The notes beneath the pieces were generated by a model that was not told where the DNA came from, did not search any database, and saw only the letters and a list, made by a program, of their open reading frames with translations. Both the position numbers and the translations under genes were made by a program. 40,880 nucleotides of DNA from an uncultured Acidobacteriia bacterium (lineage in GTDB: Bacteria; Acidobacteriota; Terriglobia; Bryobacterales; Bryobacteraceae), in contig CAIXXM010000087.1 of NCBI GenBank assembly GCA_903923395.1, positions 1 through 40,880 on the forward strand, read 5' to 3'. This document shows positions 1 to 8,048 of this stretch, piece after piece (the stretch's first letter is position 1; each line of letters starts with the position of its first letter).

Positions 1-1
1 A

Positions 2-91
2 TGGCGGAGGAAGAGGGATTCGAACCCCCGGGGGCCTTTCGACCCCAACAGTTTTCAAGACTGCCGGTTTAAACCGCTCACCCATTCCTCC
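2..91 (-). tRNA. tRNA-Ser (anticodon UGA)
   Basis: Read on the minus strand, this folds as a class II tRNA. The 7-bp acceptor stem is GGAGGAA paired with TTCCTCC, followed by discriminator G and an encoded CCA (plus-strand bases 2-4). The T arm carries GGTTCGAATCC. The anticodon loop CTTGAAA gives anticodon TGA at plus-strand 55-57. A long GC-rich variable arm lies between the anticodon and T arms, as expected for serine. It decodes UCA and related codons. The gene is complete and lies downstream of the dehydrogenase on the same strand. Confidence 0.95.
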
Positions 92-137
92 GCTCACTAT
101 CTTAACCCGATGCAGACGGCTGCGGAATGCCCTTGGC

Positions 138-1178
138 TCAGTTGTTCTGCAGGATCACCTTCAACGCCCCGAATTCGGCCGCTCTGCCAAATGTGTCATA
201 GGCCTGCATCACGTCAGCCAAGGCGAACCGGTGCGTCACCAGGGCTGCAGGTTGCAGGAACCCATCGGTGATGGCCTTGAGTAACATCGGGGTGGCGGCG
301 GTATCGACCAGACGCGTGGTCAGAGTTGCATTCCGGTCCCAGAGTTTTTCGAGATGCAGGGTGACGGGAATACCGTGGACGCCTATATTGGCCAAATGAC
401 CTCCGGCGGCCAAAATCCCCTGGCAAATATCAAAGGTGGCGGGGACGCCGACAGCTTCCATGGCAACATCCACGCCCGCGCCGCCGGTCATTGCCAGAAT
501 GCGCTCAATAGCTTTGCCGTCTGTGCTATTCACGGTTGCAGTCGCCCCAAATTTCCTGGCTGCCTCCAGGCGGTTATCATCCACATCAACGGCGATGATG
601 ACGGAAGGCGAATAGAAACGGGCGGTGAGGATTGCGGCAAGGCCGATGGGACCTGCGCCGATTACCGCAACCGTGCCACCCGGTTTGACGCAACCATTCA
701 AGACGCCGCATTCATATGCCGTGGGCAGAATGTCACTGAGCATGACAGCGGCCTCCTCATCCACGCCGGGCGGAAGAAGGTAGAGGCTGGTATCCGCGAA
801 CGGAATACGCACGAACTCCGCCTGCGTGCCGTCGATTTTATTGCCGAGAATCCAGCCACCCTCGCGGCAGTGCGAATACATCTGGCGGCGGCAGAAATCG
901 CACTTGCCGCAGGAGGTGATGCAGGAAATCAGCACCTTGTCGCCCTTGTGGAACGAGGTGACGGCAGTGCCCGTTTCTTCCACCACACCAATCCCCTCAT
1001 GGCCCAGAATGCGGCCTTCCGAAACGGTGGGGACGTCGCCCTTGAGAATGTGGAGGTCGGTTCCGCAGATGGTGGATTTCACAATCCGAACAATGGCATC
1101 GGACGGCTCCAGCAATACCGGCGTGGCGTGTGCCTCCCAGGCGCGATGACCCGGGCCGTGATAGACGAGAGCGTTCAT
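138..1178 (-). CDS. Zinc-dependent alcohol dehydrogenase (MDR family)
   Basis: A 346-residue medium-chain dehydrogenase that should oxidise an alcohol or reduce an aldehyde or ketone with NAD(P), in the cytoplasm. Visible residues are the catalytic zinc ligand C38 in the STICGTDLH segment, the GHE motif at 60-61, and the four structural-zinc cysteines C90, C93, C96 and C104. A GxGxxG nucleotide-binding loop (GAGPIG) lies at about 174-179. Length is typical for the family and both termini look intact. It starts 48 bases after the stop of the Mg2+ ATPase gene on the same strand, so the two may be cotranscribed. The substrate cannot be told from sequence; the overall pattern resembles bacterial class III-like alcohol dehydrogenases. 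Confidence 0.9.
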   Translation of the reverse strand: MNALVYHGPGHRAWEAHATPVLLEPSDAIVRIVKSTICGTDLHILKGDVPTVSEGRILGHEGIGVVEETGTAVTSFHKGDKVLISCITSCGKCDFCRRQMYSHCREGGWILGNKIDGTQAEFVRIPFADTSLYLLPPGVDEEAAVMLSDILPTAYECGVLNGCVKPGGTVAVIGAGPIGLAAILTARFYSPSVIIAVDVDDNRLEAARKFGATATVNSTDGKAIERILAMTGGAGVDVAMEAVGVPATFDICQGILAAGGHLANIGVHGIPVTLHLEKLWDRNATLTTRLVDTAATPMLLKAITDGFLQPAALVTHRFALADVMQAYDTFGRAAEFGALKVILQNN

Positions 1179-1226
1179 GATGTAACTCCTTCGCCCTGGA
1201 AGAAGGCAATTGGAGTGCCATGCCGG

Positions 1227-3815
1227 TCAGATCCAGTTCCTGTGCAAGAGCCAGACCTTCACCAGTTGGGTCAGCCCCGTGTAGGCGAGCAGCGTGAGCA
1301 GCAGGACGGGCCAATACAGCGCCGGCAGTGCGGCCATGCCGAGCGGGGGACCCAGCGGAGAATACGGCAGCCAGATGCCGAAAGCCATGATGGCCAGGGT
1401 GGTGGCAGTGAGCGGCCAACTGGCGCGGCTCTGCAGGAAAGGAATCTTGTTGGTCCGGATGACGTGAATGATCAGAGTTTGCGTCATCAGTGACTCCACA
1501 AACCAGCCGGTTTGGAACACAGAGGCGCGCGCGGGGTCCCAGCAGTGGAAGAGATACAACATGGCGAAGAAGGTGGTGTAGTCAAAGATGGAGCTGATGG
1601 GTCCCACAAACACGATGAAGCGCTTGATCTCATCGATATTCCAGGGCCGCGGATGGGCCACCTGCTCTTCATCTACGGAATCCACGGGGATGGGGATCTG
1701 CGAGAAGTCGTAGAGCAGATTGTTCGTGAGCACCTGGATGGGTGCCATGGGGATGAATGGCAGAAAGGCACTGGCACCCAGCACGCTGAACATGTTGCCG
1801 AAATTGGAACTGGCCCCCATACGGATGTATTTCAGGATATTGGCGAAGACCTTGCGTCCTTCGATGACGCCGCCTTCCAGCACCATCAAATCTTTTTCGA
1901 GCAGAATCAGATCGGCCGATTCCTTGGCAATATCGGTAGCTGTGTCGACGGAGATACCGATGTCGGCGGCGCGAAGAGCAGGAGCGTCATTGATGCCATC
2001 GCCCAGGAAACCCACCACGTGGCCCTGGCCACGCAGAACCTGAATAATGCGCTGTTTGTGGGCCGGAGAGAGACGCGCGAAAAGTGTCGTCTTTTCGGCA
2101 GCTTGGGCGAGATCCGCATCGGACATCTTCTCGATGTCACCGCCCAGCAGACAGGGTTCGGCGCTAAGGCCAACATCGCGGCAAACTTTGCGTGAGATCA
2201 GGTCATTGTCGCCAGTGAGGATTTTGACCCCGATCCCGTTTCTCTGCAGTGCCGCCAGAGCGATGCGGGCACTTTGCTTCGGAGGGTCAAGGAACGCGAC
2301 GTAACCGCGCAGAGTTAAGCCAGCTTCGTCCTCCAAAGTGCAGAGCTTCCTGCCGGTCAGTTCCTTTTCCGCCACCGCCAGCACACGGAAGCCGTCACCG
2401 CTCAGGGCTTCGTATTCCCGCTTCAGCCCGTCGATGACATCCGGGGCCATGGCGGAAACGCTCCCATCCAGCTCAAAGTGTGTGCAGCGGTGAAAGATCT
2501 CTTCCGGCGCACCTTTGGAGAGCAGCAGGACTTTCCCCTCCGGCGTTTCGACGAGCACGGACATCATGCGCCGGGTGAAGTCGAAGGGCAACTCATCGAG
2601 CTTGCTGTACTTCGCCACGAGCGGTTTCTGGTGGAAGTCTTCACTATCCAGAATGGCGCGGTCGAGCAGGTTCTTGAGGCCGGTCTGGAAGTTACTGATG
2701 AGATAGCCGGCGAGCAGAACTTCATCGGTCTCGCGGCCGGCAACGTCGCAGTGTTTCTGTAAGATGACCCGGTCTTCCGTCAATGTGCCGGTCTTGTCCG
2801 TACAGAGCACATCCATGCCGCCAAAGTTCTGGATTGCATTGAGCCGCTTGACGATCACCTTCTTGCGGCTCATGGCGAGTGCGCCTTTCGAGAGACAGAC
2901 GGAAACGATCATCGGCAGCATCTCCGGGGTCAGGCCCACGGCAACAGCCATCGCGAAAAAGAAGGCCTCCTGCCAGTTATGCTTCGTGAAGCCGTTGATG
3001 AGAAAGACCAGTGGCACCATCACAGCCATCAGGCAGATCATGAGCCAAGTGAAACGGTTCAGTCCAAGATCGAAGCTGGTGGGTGGAGGCTCCGCGGCGA
3101 TGCTGCCCGCCATGGTGCCGAGATAAGTTGCGGACCCCGTGGAGACGATCACTGCCGTCGCGGTGCCGCTTTGGACGCTGGTGCCCATGAAGCAAATATT
3201 GCTAAGTTCCACGGGGGAGGCTGCCGGCTTGACCGCTGCGTCATGAAACTTCTCCACCGGCATCGATTCCCCGGTGAGACTGCCCTGACTGACAAACAGA
3301 TCTTTGCTGGTGATAACGCGGACGTCACCTGGAATCATGTCACCGGCAGAAAGGTGGATCACGTCCCCGGGGACAAGATCGCGCAGTGGCAGTTCCCCCG
3401 CCGCACCATCCCGCAGAACCGTGGCGGTGACGTGAATCATGGCCTTTAACTTCGCAGCTGCGTTGTCCGCACGGGCTTCCTGGAGGAAGCGCAGGGCCAC
3501 GCTGAGCACCACCATTGCGGCCATCACCGTACCGGCGCGAGCATCGCCCGTGGCGAAGGAGATTGCGGAGAGTCCAGTGAGCAAAATCACCAGCGGATTG
3601 CGGATGATCTTCAACAAACGCCGGGGCCAGCCCAGCGGACGGTCTTGCGTGACTTCGTTCGCGCCGTATTGACGGAGACGCGCTGCAGCTTCGGTCTGCT
3701 TCAATCCGCCGGCGGAAGTCTGGAGCGATACAAAAAGCGCGTCGCTTTCCTGCATCGCGGCAGCGATGACCTCCGGTGAAACATGGATACCGCTCTTCGT
3801 TTCCTGCGATGTCAT
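1227..3815 (-). CDS. mgtA: Magnesium-transporting P-type ATPase, MgtA type
   Basis: An 862-residue P-type ATPase that should import Mg2+ across the inner membrane at the cost of ATP. It shows the actuator TGES motif near 181-184, the transmembrane-4 segment PEMLPM near 297-302 that is characteristic of type IIIB Mg2+ ATPases, the phosphorylated aspartate D340 in DKTGTLTE, and GDGINDAP near 605-612. Hydrophobic segments flank these domains in the usual order, and an N-terminal cation-ATPase domain is present. The reading frame stays open to 3956, but I place the start at the ATG ending at 3815: the protein there matches the family, and the longer form would run into the divergent gene starting at 3868. 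Only about 50 bases separate the two starts, so there is no room for a long Mg2+-sensing leader. Confidence 0.92.
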   Translation of the reverse strand: MTSQETKSGIHVSPEVIAAAMQESDALFVSLQTSAGGLKQTEAAARLRQYGANEVTQDRPLGWPRRLLKIIRNPLVILLTGLSAISFATGDARAGTVMAAMVVLSVALRFLQEARADNAAAKLKAMIHVTATVLRDGAAGELPLRDLVPGDVIHLSAGDMIPGDVRVITSKDLFVSQGSLTGESMPVEKFHDAAVKPAASPVELSNICFMGTSVQSGTATAVIVSTGSATYLGTMAGSIAAEPPPTSFDLGLNRFTWLMICLMAVMVPLVFLINGFTKHNWQEAFFFAMAVAVGLTPEMLPMIVSVCLSKGALAMSRKKVIVKRLNAIQNFGGMDVLCTDKTGTLTEDRVILQKHCDVAGRETDEVLLAGYLISNFQTGLKNLLDRAILDSEDFHQKPLVAKYSKLDELPFDFTRRMMSVLVETPEGKVLLLSKGAPEEIFHRCTHFELDGSVSAMAPDVIDGLKREYEALSGDGFRVLAVAEKELTGRKLCTLEDEAGLTLRGYVAFLDPPKQSARIALAALQRNGIGVKILTGDNDLISRKVCRDVGLSAEPCLLGGDIEKMSDADLAQAAEKTTLFARLSPAHKQRIIQVLRGQGHVVGFLGDGINDAPALRAADIGISVDTATDIAKESADLILLEKDLMVLEGGVIEGRKVFANILKYIRMGASSNFGNMFSVLGASAFLPFIPMAPIQVLTNNLLYDFSQIPIPVDSVDEEQVAHPRPWNIDEIKRFIVFVGPISSIFDYTTFFAMLYLFHCWDPARASVFQTGWFVESLMTQTLIIHVIRTNKIPFLQSRASWPLTATTLAIMAFGIWLPYSPLGPPLGMAALPALYWPVLLLTLLAYTGLTQLVKVWLLHRNWI

Positions 3816-3867
3816 CAGGGATAGCCCAGCAACTATAGGACCACAGTTTTCCGGTAAATTGAGAAGC

Positions 3868-5484
3868 ATGGTTCCGGCGATGCTCAGTGTGCTGCTTTGG
3901 CTCCAAAGCCAGCCCGTTACACCGGCGGGCAAGTTCTCGATTTCAGGACGGGTCACAGAAAAAACAACAGGGCAGCCGGTGCCCGGCGTGTTTGTGTCGG
4001 TTTACACAGAAGGTGTAAAAGCGGTGTCGACGGACGCGGACGGAAGATACACAGTCACCAATGTTCCAGCGGGCACCCACATGGTCAATGTCCAGTTACG
4101 CGGTCTGGTCAGTTGGAATCAACTGCGGCAGGTCACCGTTGCGGGATTTGCTGTGGAGAATTTTAACTTCCACGTCACTGCACCGGCTGCGATCACAGGC
4201 CGCGTCCTGAATGCGGAGAAGGAAGGCGTGCCGGGGGCTTCTGTCACGGTTTACGTGGAGGAAATGCAGGGCGGATCGCCGCAGCGAATTCCCGTCGCCT
4301 TCGTGAAGACAGACAAGGATGGCACTTACACAACGCGTGGCCTGGAGGGCGAGCGGACTTATTTCGTGGCGGCGCAAACCCTGTCGCCAAAGCTGGCTGC
4401 GATTGCAGAAACCCCGGCAAAGCCCACGGACCGGAAGCCAGTCGCGCGCGGTGCCTGGTATCCAAATTCACCACTTGCCGTGGGGCGTCACCCTTGCTTG
4501 CCAGAGCCGCGTCGAAGCTGGAAGGAATCAATATTGAAATGGGTTCCACCGCGGAGCGCTGCGTTGCCGGCAAGGTATCCAATGCAGAGGAAGCCGTCGA
4601 TTTGTACGTTGAATCCATGGAGCAACCGGCTTTCGGTGTGACCTCCGGCCGGATGATCTTTGGTTCTTCTTCCCGGGCTACGCTTGCGAAGGATGGACTC
4701 TTTCGCATCTGCGGACTGAACAGTGGCACTTATCACTTCACTTTTTCCGGGAAACCGCAGCACCCGGGCATGTTACCCGTCCGCTATGCCGCGCTGGATG
4801 CAACGGTCGGGGACGAAGATATCGAAGATTGGAAAGTCTCCCTCAGGGAATCCTTCCCTGTTACTGGAGAGGTGATCTGGGACGATCCGGATCATCCTGT
4901 GGCGGGCAATCTTACGTTTGGCTTGCGAAATGCGAGGCTTTCCATTCAGGCGGACCGGCTTCGAAAGCGCGTGCCGCTGCCGGGGCCATTCCAGTTAGAC
5001 CTCGTACCGGCGGAGGATTACGCGATCGATGCCTTCGTAACAGGCAAGAATGGCACGGCGGATCACATGTATCTGAAAGATATCCAGGTTGGGGGGGCGA
5101 AGCTATCTGAACCAAACACTCCGGCTGACCGGCGGTTCCCTCGGTCCGGTGCGGTGCCTGCTCGGTACGGACGGAGGCAGCATACAGGCCCATTTGACTG
5201 ATAATAACAACCATGCCCTGGACGATGTTCCTGTCTACTTTGTGCCTGCAAGCGCCAGAACCGAGACAGATATGGCGGCACTGCTGATGAAAGAGAAGAC
5301 GGACAGCCAGGGGAATGCGGGATCGGGTGTGCTGGCCCCAGGCGAGTATCTGGTATTCGCCTGGGACCAGCCGTTTTTGTATAGTCCAGCAGAGGTCTCA
5401 GCCCTTTGGAGGGCTTCACGCGATGCACAGAAGGTCACAGTTCCGGCCAGGGGCTCCGTGACTGTGACCCTGCAACTCAAGTAG
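3868..5484 (+). pseudogene. Secreted carboxypeptidase-regulatory-like protein, broken by two frameshifts
   Basis: One gene of about 538 codons appears in three pieces. Piece one (from ATG 3868, preceded by GAGAAG) has a hydrophobic N-terminus and two carboxypeptidase-regulatory-like beta domains (SGRVTEKTTGQPVPGV; ITGRVLNAEKEGVPGA). Near the GGGG run at 4482-4485 the sense moves from frame 1 to frame 3, continuing with SKLEGINIEM. At the seven-G run 5091-5097 it returns to frame 1 (VGGRSYLNQ) and ends at 5484. A base seems missing at the first run and one extra at the second, so the shifts compensate. Such proteins are common secreted proteins of acidobacteria with unknown roles. The alternatives are sequencing error at homopolymers or a genuinely decayed gene. 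It converges on the SYLF gene, with 3 bases between the stops. Confidence 0.75.
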
Positions 5485-5487
5485 AGG

Positions 5488-6156
5488 TTACTTCTGACGA
5501 ACCGGAGAGATACGGCGGAGGCTGGCTAACAAGACTTCCGCTGGTTCCGGAACCTTGGTATCTCCGAAGACAATCTCCTGGTTGGTTCTGTCATCGTGGT
5601 AAAGCTCGCGATTACTGTCTTTGTCCGGCCGCAAAGTTGCGCCCTCAAGTGAGAGCCCCGCAAAGACACCACGGGCACGGGAGTAAGTCAGGATCTCGGC
5701 GTGCATCTGTAAGTCGGTCGCGGCGTCGGTTGTGCGGCCAACGGGTCCGGCGGCTACGGAAGCATCCCCGCCCAGCGTAAACTTACTCGAGAGGAGTTTC
5801 TTCGCCCCGCCCTTGTTCATCACCAGAAGGATGGCATCGGTCTCCTGACCTCCAATCTGGAAGCCAAGACTGCCGCCTTCCACCATGACGCCCGCCGGTG
5901 CGGACCAGCCGGATTCAGCCCGGCATGAGATATAGCCACGGCCATACTTCGCTCCTACGATGAACGCGCCCTTCTTCAAGCCGGGAACCACCACAACGCA
6001 CTCTGCCTTCTCCAGCAGATCGCGGGGGACGCCCTTATCGGGTGAGTCCATCATTTCGCTGAGAACCGTGGCGGAGTCGCTGAGCCGGGTTCCTGGTCCT
6101 TCCGCATGTAACAGAGCGGTGAGGCCGAGAAGTGCAAGCGTGAATGTCTTTGTCAT
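5488..6156 (-). CDS. SYLF-domain lipid-binding protein (Ysc84 family), secreted
   Basis: 222 residues starting with a signal peptide (MTKTFTLALLGLTALLHAEG). The rest is one SYLF domain, with recognisable segments VVVVPGLKKGAFIVGAKYG, GGSLGFQIGGQETDAILL and the glycine- and alanine-rich stretch around GGDASVAAGPVGR. SYLF domains bind phospholipids in eukaryotes; in bacteria they are exported proteins of unclear role, often stress-linked. The start is preceded by AAAGGA. It is the last gene of a three-gene minus-strand run with an Lmo0937-type membrane protein and a CsbD protein, which suggests an envelope or general stress operon. Confidence 0.88.
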   Translation of the reverse strand: MTKTFTLALLGLTALLHAEGPGTRLSDSATVLSEMMDSPDKGVPRDLLEKAECVVVVPGLKKGAFIVGAKYGRGYISCRAESGWSAPAGVMVEGGSLGFQIGGQETDAILLVMNKGGAKKLLSSKFTLGGDASVAAGPVGRTTDAATDLQMHAEILTYSRARGVFAGLSLEGATLRPDKDSNRELYHDDRTNQEIVFGDTKVPEPAEVLLASLRRISPVRQK

Positions 6157-6183
6157 AAGTTTGTCCTTTCGTTTGAGATTGAG

Positions 6184-6333
6184 TTAGAGAATCCGCCGGC
6201 CTTGGATGATCCGCACCAGCACAGAGATCACTGCGAGCACCAGGAGGATATGGATGAATCCAGCCAGCGTGTAAGACGTGGCAACCCCCAGAATCCACAG
6301 TGCGACGAGAATGACAGCAAGGGTCCACAGCAT
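6184..6333 (-). CDS. Small Lmo0937-family membrane protein
   Basis: A 49-residue protein reading MLWTLAVILVALWILGVATS and onward, with two hydrophobic helices separated by a short TLAGFIH turn and ending in a basic tail (QGRRIL). This matches the Lmo0937 family (DUF5670) of small two-helix membrane proteins. AAAGGACACGAAC precedes the ATG and supplies a ribosome-binding site. It lies 12 bases downstream of the CsbD gene and 27 bases upstream of the SYLF gene on the same strand. The family is often found beside stress genes; its molecular function is unknown. Confidence 0.85.
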   Translation of the reverse strand: MLWTLAVILVALWILGVATSYTLAGFIHILLVLAVISVLVRIIQGRRIL

Positions 6334-6345
6334 GTTCGTGTCCTT

Positions 6346-6582
6346 TCAGCCGAGGTGCTGCTCTGGTGGTGTCGCCGGACGTGTGCCCAGATTGTTGAGG
6401 AATTCGTCGAACTGCCGGTGAGCTTCCTCCTTCACCAGGCCGTAACGCTCCTGCAGGCGGCCGATCAGGATCTCGCGGCGGCCTTCCGCGGCGGTGATCT
6501 CATCGTCCGTGAGCAGACCCCATTTGCGCTTGATTTCCCCCTTCAGTTGCGTCCAGTTGCCTTGGATTTGGTCGATGTTCAT
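6346..6582 (-). CDS. CsbD-family stress-response protein
   Basis: A 78-residue hydrophilic protein starting MNIDQIQGNWTQLKGEIKRKW, the typical opening of CsbD/YjbJ proteins, followed by TDDEITAAEGRREILIGRLQ. These are small cytoplasmic proteins induced by general stress, with unknown biochemistry. The frame stays open upstream to 6648, but the ATG ending at 6582 is preceded by AAAGGAGAC at good spacing and gives the family's usual N-terminus. It heads the operon CsbD, Lmo0937-type protein, SYLF protein. Confidence 0.92.
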   Translation of the reverse strand: MNIDQIQGNWTQLKGEIKRKWGLLTDDEITAAEGRREILIGRLQERYGLVKEEAHRQFDEFLNNLGTRPATPPEQHLG

Positions 6583-6725
6583 TGAAGTCTCCTTTCGAAA
6601 CACGCAATGACTCATGCAAAGGCTCTGCCGTTGTGAGGATGCTGACACTCAGGGGGTGATTTGGCCTCTTATCGGGGGGATCGGGGGGAGAAAGGAGAAG
6701 ATCTTACCGGACGCAGACTGGAAAT

Positions 6726-6896
6726 TTATTCCGCTTCGGGATGAAACTTCCAGCGCAGAACGAAGAAGTGCCGCCCGCAAAGCATACAGCGGCATGGACG
6801 CACGAGCCAGCGGACCGCATGCTCCAGTTGATTTCTGGTGCCTACGCTGCGGTAATCAATCGACTTGCAATGAGGGCAGCGTGCCGGGGAGCTCAT
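6726..6896 (-). CDS. Small zinc-ribbon protein
   Basis: 56 residues with two CxxC pairs: CPHC near the N-terminus and CMLC about 30 residues later, followed by GRHFFVLRWK. This is the pattern of a small single zinc ribbon, a type of short protein I associate with acidobacterial genomes. A longer form starting at 6935 (69 residues) is possible; neither start has a clear ribosome-binding site. Function is unknown: it could bind nucleic acid or protein. It is isolated between the CsbD operon and the methyltransferase gene, all on the minus strand. Confidence 0.6.
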   Translation of the reverse strand: MSSPARCPHCKSIDYRSVGTRNQLEHAVRWLVRPCRCMLCGRHFFVLRWKFHPEAE

Positions 6897-7038
6897 ACGG
6901 AAACCGCTTTCTGCGCAGACCGCACGCCGTCCCAAGCATATCGCGGATTGGCGGACTGGCGAGCAGTGGCTTGCGGAACCAGCTCAAACTCCAGACGACG
7001 GTCAGCCTTCGACACCTGTCTCAGCCCAGCCCAGGTCT

Positions 7039-7956
7039 TTACTTAATGCAAATCGTTGTGAGGAAGCGGCCATCGCGGCTAGGCAACTTAGCCACCACGC
7101 GAAGCTCCGCGTGGCCAGTGAGTATCCACATAAACGCCTCTTCCGTGAAGAGATAGCGGAGGTTCAAAAACACGCGTTCCCCGCGGACGATGCTGGCGGA
7201 GCGCCCGGCGTAAGACATCGTCAGATCACGGTTGGCATGAAAGCGGGTGGCGAGCAAAGTCATGCCTTCTTTGCGGGCATCGGGCTTCACTTTGGTTCGA
7301 ATCTCACCGTCATCCATGCAAAGTCCCAAGGTGGCCAGCGGGGCGAAACTGAATTTGGCTTGCGCGGGAGTGGCCACGGGTTCTTCGCCCGGGTCCAGTT
7401 CAGTATCAATGATCAGGATGTCGCCGGGGTGCATGGCATCGGCCAGGTGCTTCACCTGATCCAAAGGATCAAACCCGCCGAGCGTATTGCCGGACATGAT
7501 GAGCAACCGCGGCGCCTCGGCGGCGTCGGCGGCAAGCAGCATATGCATTGGGCTGGAAATATCAGCCTTGATACCGGTCGCCTCGCAGTCATCGTCTTCG
7601 GCACCGGCGCATGCGGTTTCGAGCAAAGTCTGGCTGGCGTCCACCGGGAAATAACGCACGTCACGACCCGCCTTTTGAAGTGCCTGCAGGACGAGCCGGT
7701 CCTTCGAGCCGTCACCTGCCCCGAAGCTGATCACGGGCACCTTCGGCCCAAAAGCCTGCGTCAGCACCGGAGCCTTCGCGGCGAGTTCCCGCCACGTCTC
7801 CACCAGGGCAGACTGGGACTCCGCCGCGAGATCCTTCCAGGCTTGGACGGACAACGCGCTCCAGTAAAAAAACTTCTCAGGCAGATCGCGGGCTTCGAAC
7901 GACTCAGCGAACTCTTCGGAAATTTCTGCCTCGGTCAGCAGAACCTCAATATTCAT
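7039..7956 (-). CDS. egtD: EgtD-like histidine N-alpha-methyltransferase family protein
   Basis: 305 residues matching the histidine-specific SAM-dependent methyltransferase family (Methyltransf_33). The SAM-binding region reads VISFGAGDGSKDRL, followed by RYFPVDASQTLL and a MSGNTLGGFDPLD segment that corresponds to the G-x-T-L-G-N/G-F motif of EgtD. EgtD trimethylates L-histidine to hercynine, the first step of ergothioneine synthesis. No EgtB-type sulfoxide synthase is visible in the window, so either the rest of the pathway is elsewhere or the substrate differs. The family is confident; the exact substrate is an inference. Confidence 0.75.
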   Translation of the reverse strand: MNIEVLLTEAEISEEFAESFEARDLPEKFFYWSALSVQAWKDLAAESQSALVETWRELAAKAPVLTQAFGPKVPVISFGAGDGSKDRLVLQALQKAGRDVRYFPVDASQTLLETACAGAEDDDCEATGIKADISSPMHMLLAADAAEAPRLLIMSGNTLGGFDPLDQVKHLADAMHPGDILIIDTELDPGEEPVATPAQAKFSFAPLATLGLCMDDGEIRTKVKPDARKEGMTLLATRFHANRDLTMSYAGRSASIVRGERVFLNLRYLFTEEAFMWILTGHAELRVVAKLPSRDGRFLTTICIK

Positions 7957-8048
7957 CTACTTTCTAGGTTAACCCGTTACCTGGCGCTTTGCCGCAGTGA
8001 AATTCTGTGCCCATTCGGTAAGGGAATGCGAATAGAATCGAAGGAGCC

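Noticed and set aside
2-91. Integration site use of the tRNA-Ser gene
   Set aside because: No integrase and no second copy of the tRNA 3' end were seen in the window.
354-1493. Long open frame of 379 codons on the plus strand
   Set aside because: It is the opposite-strand shadow of the dehydrogenase; its translation has no recognisable domain, while the minus strand has clear zinc and nucleotide sites.
3816-3956. N-terminal extension of the MgtA frame
   Set aside because: It would overlap the start of the divergent gene and has no resemblance to the family N-terminus.
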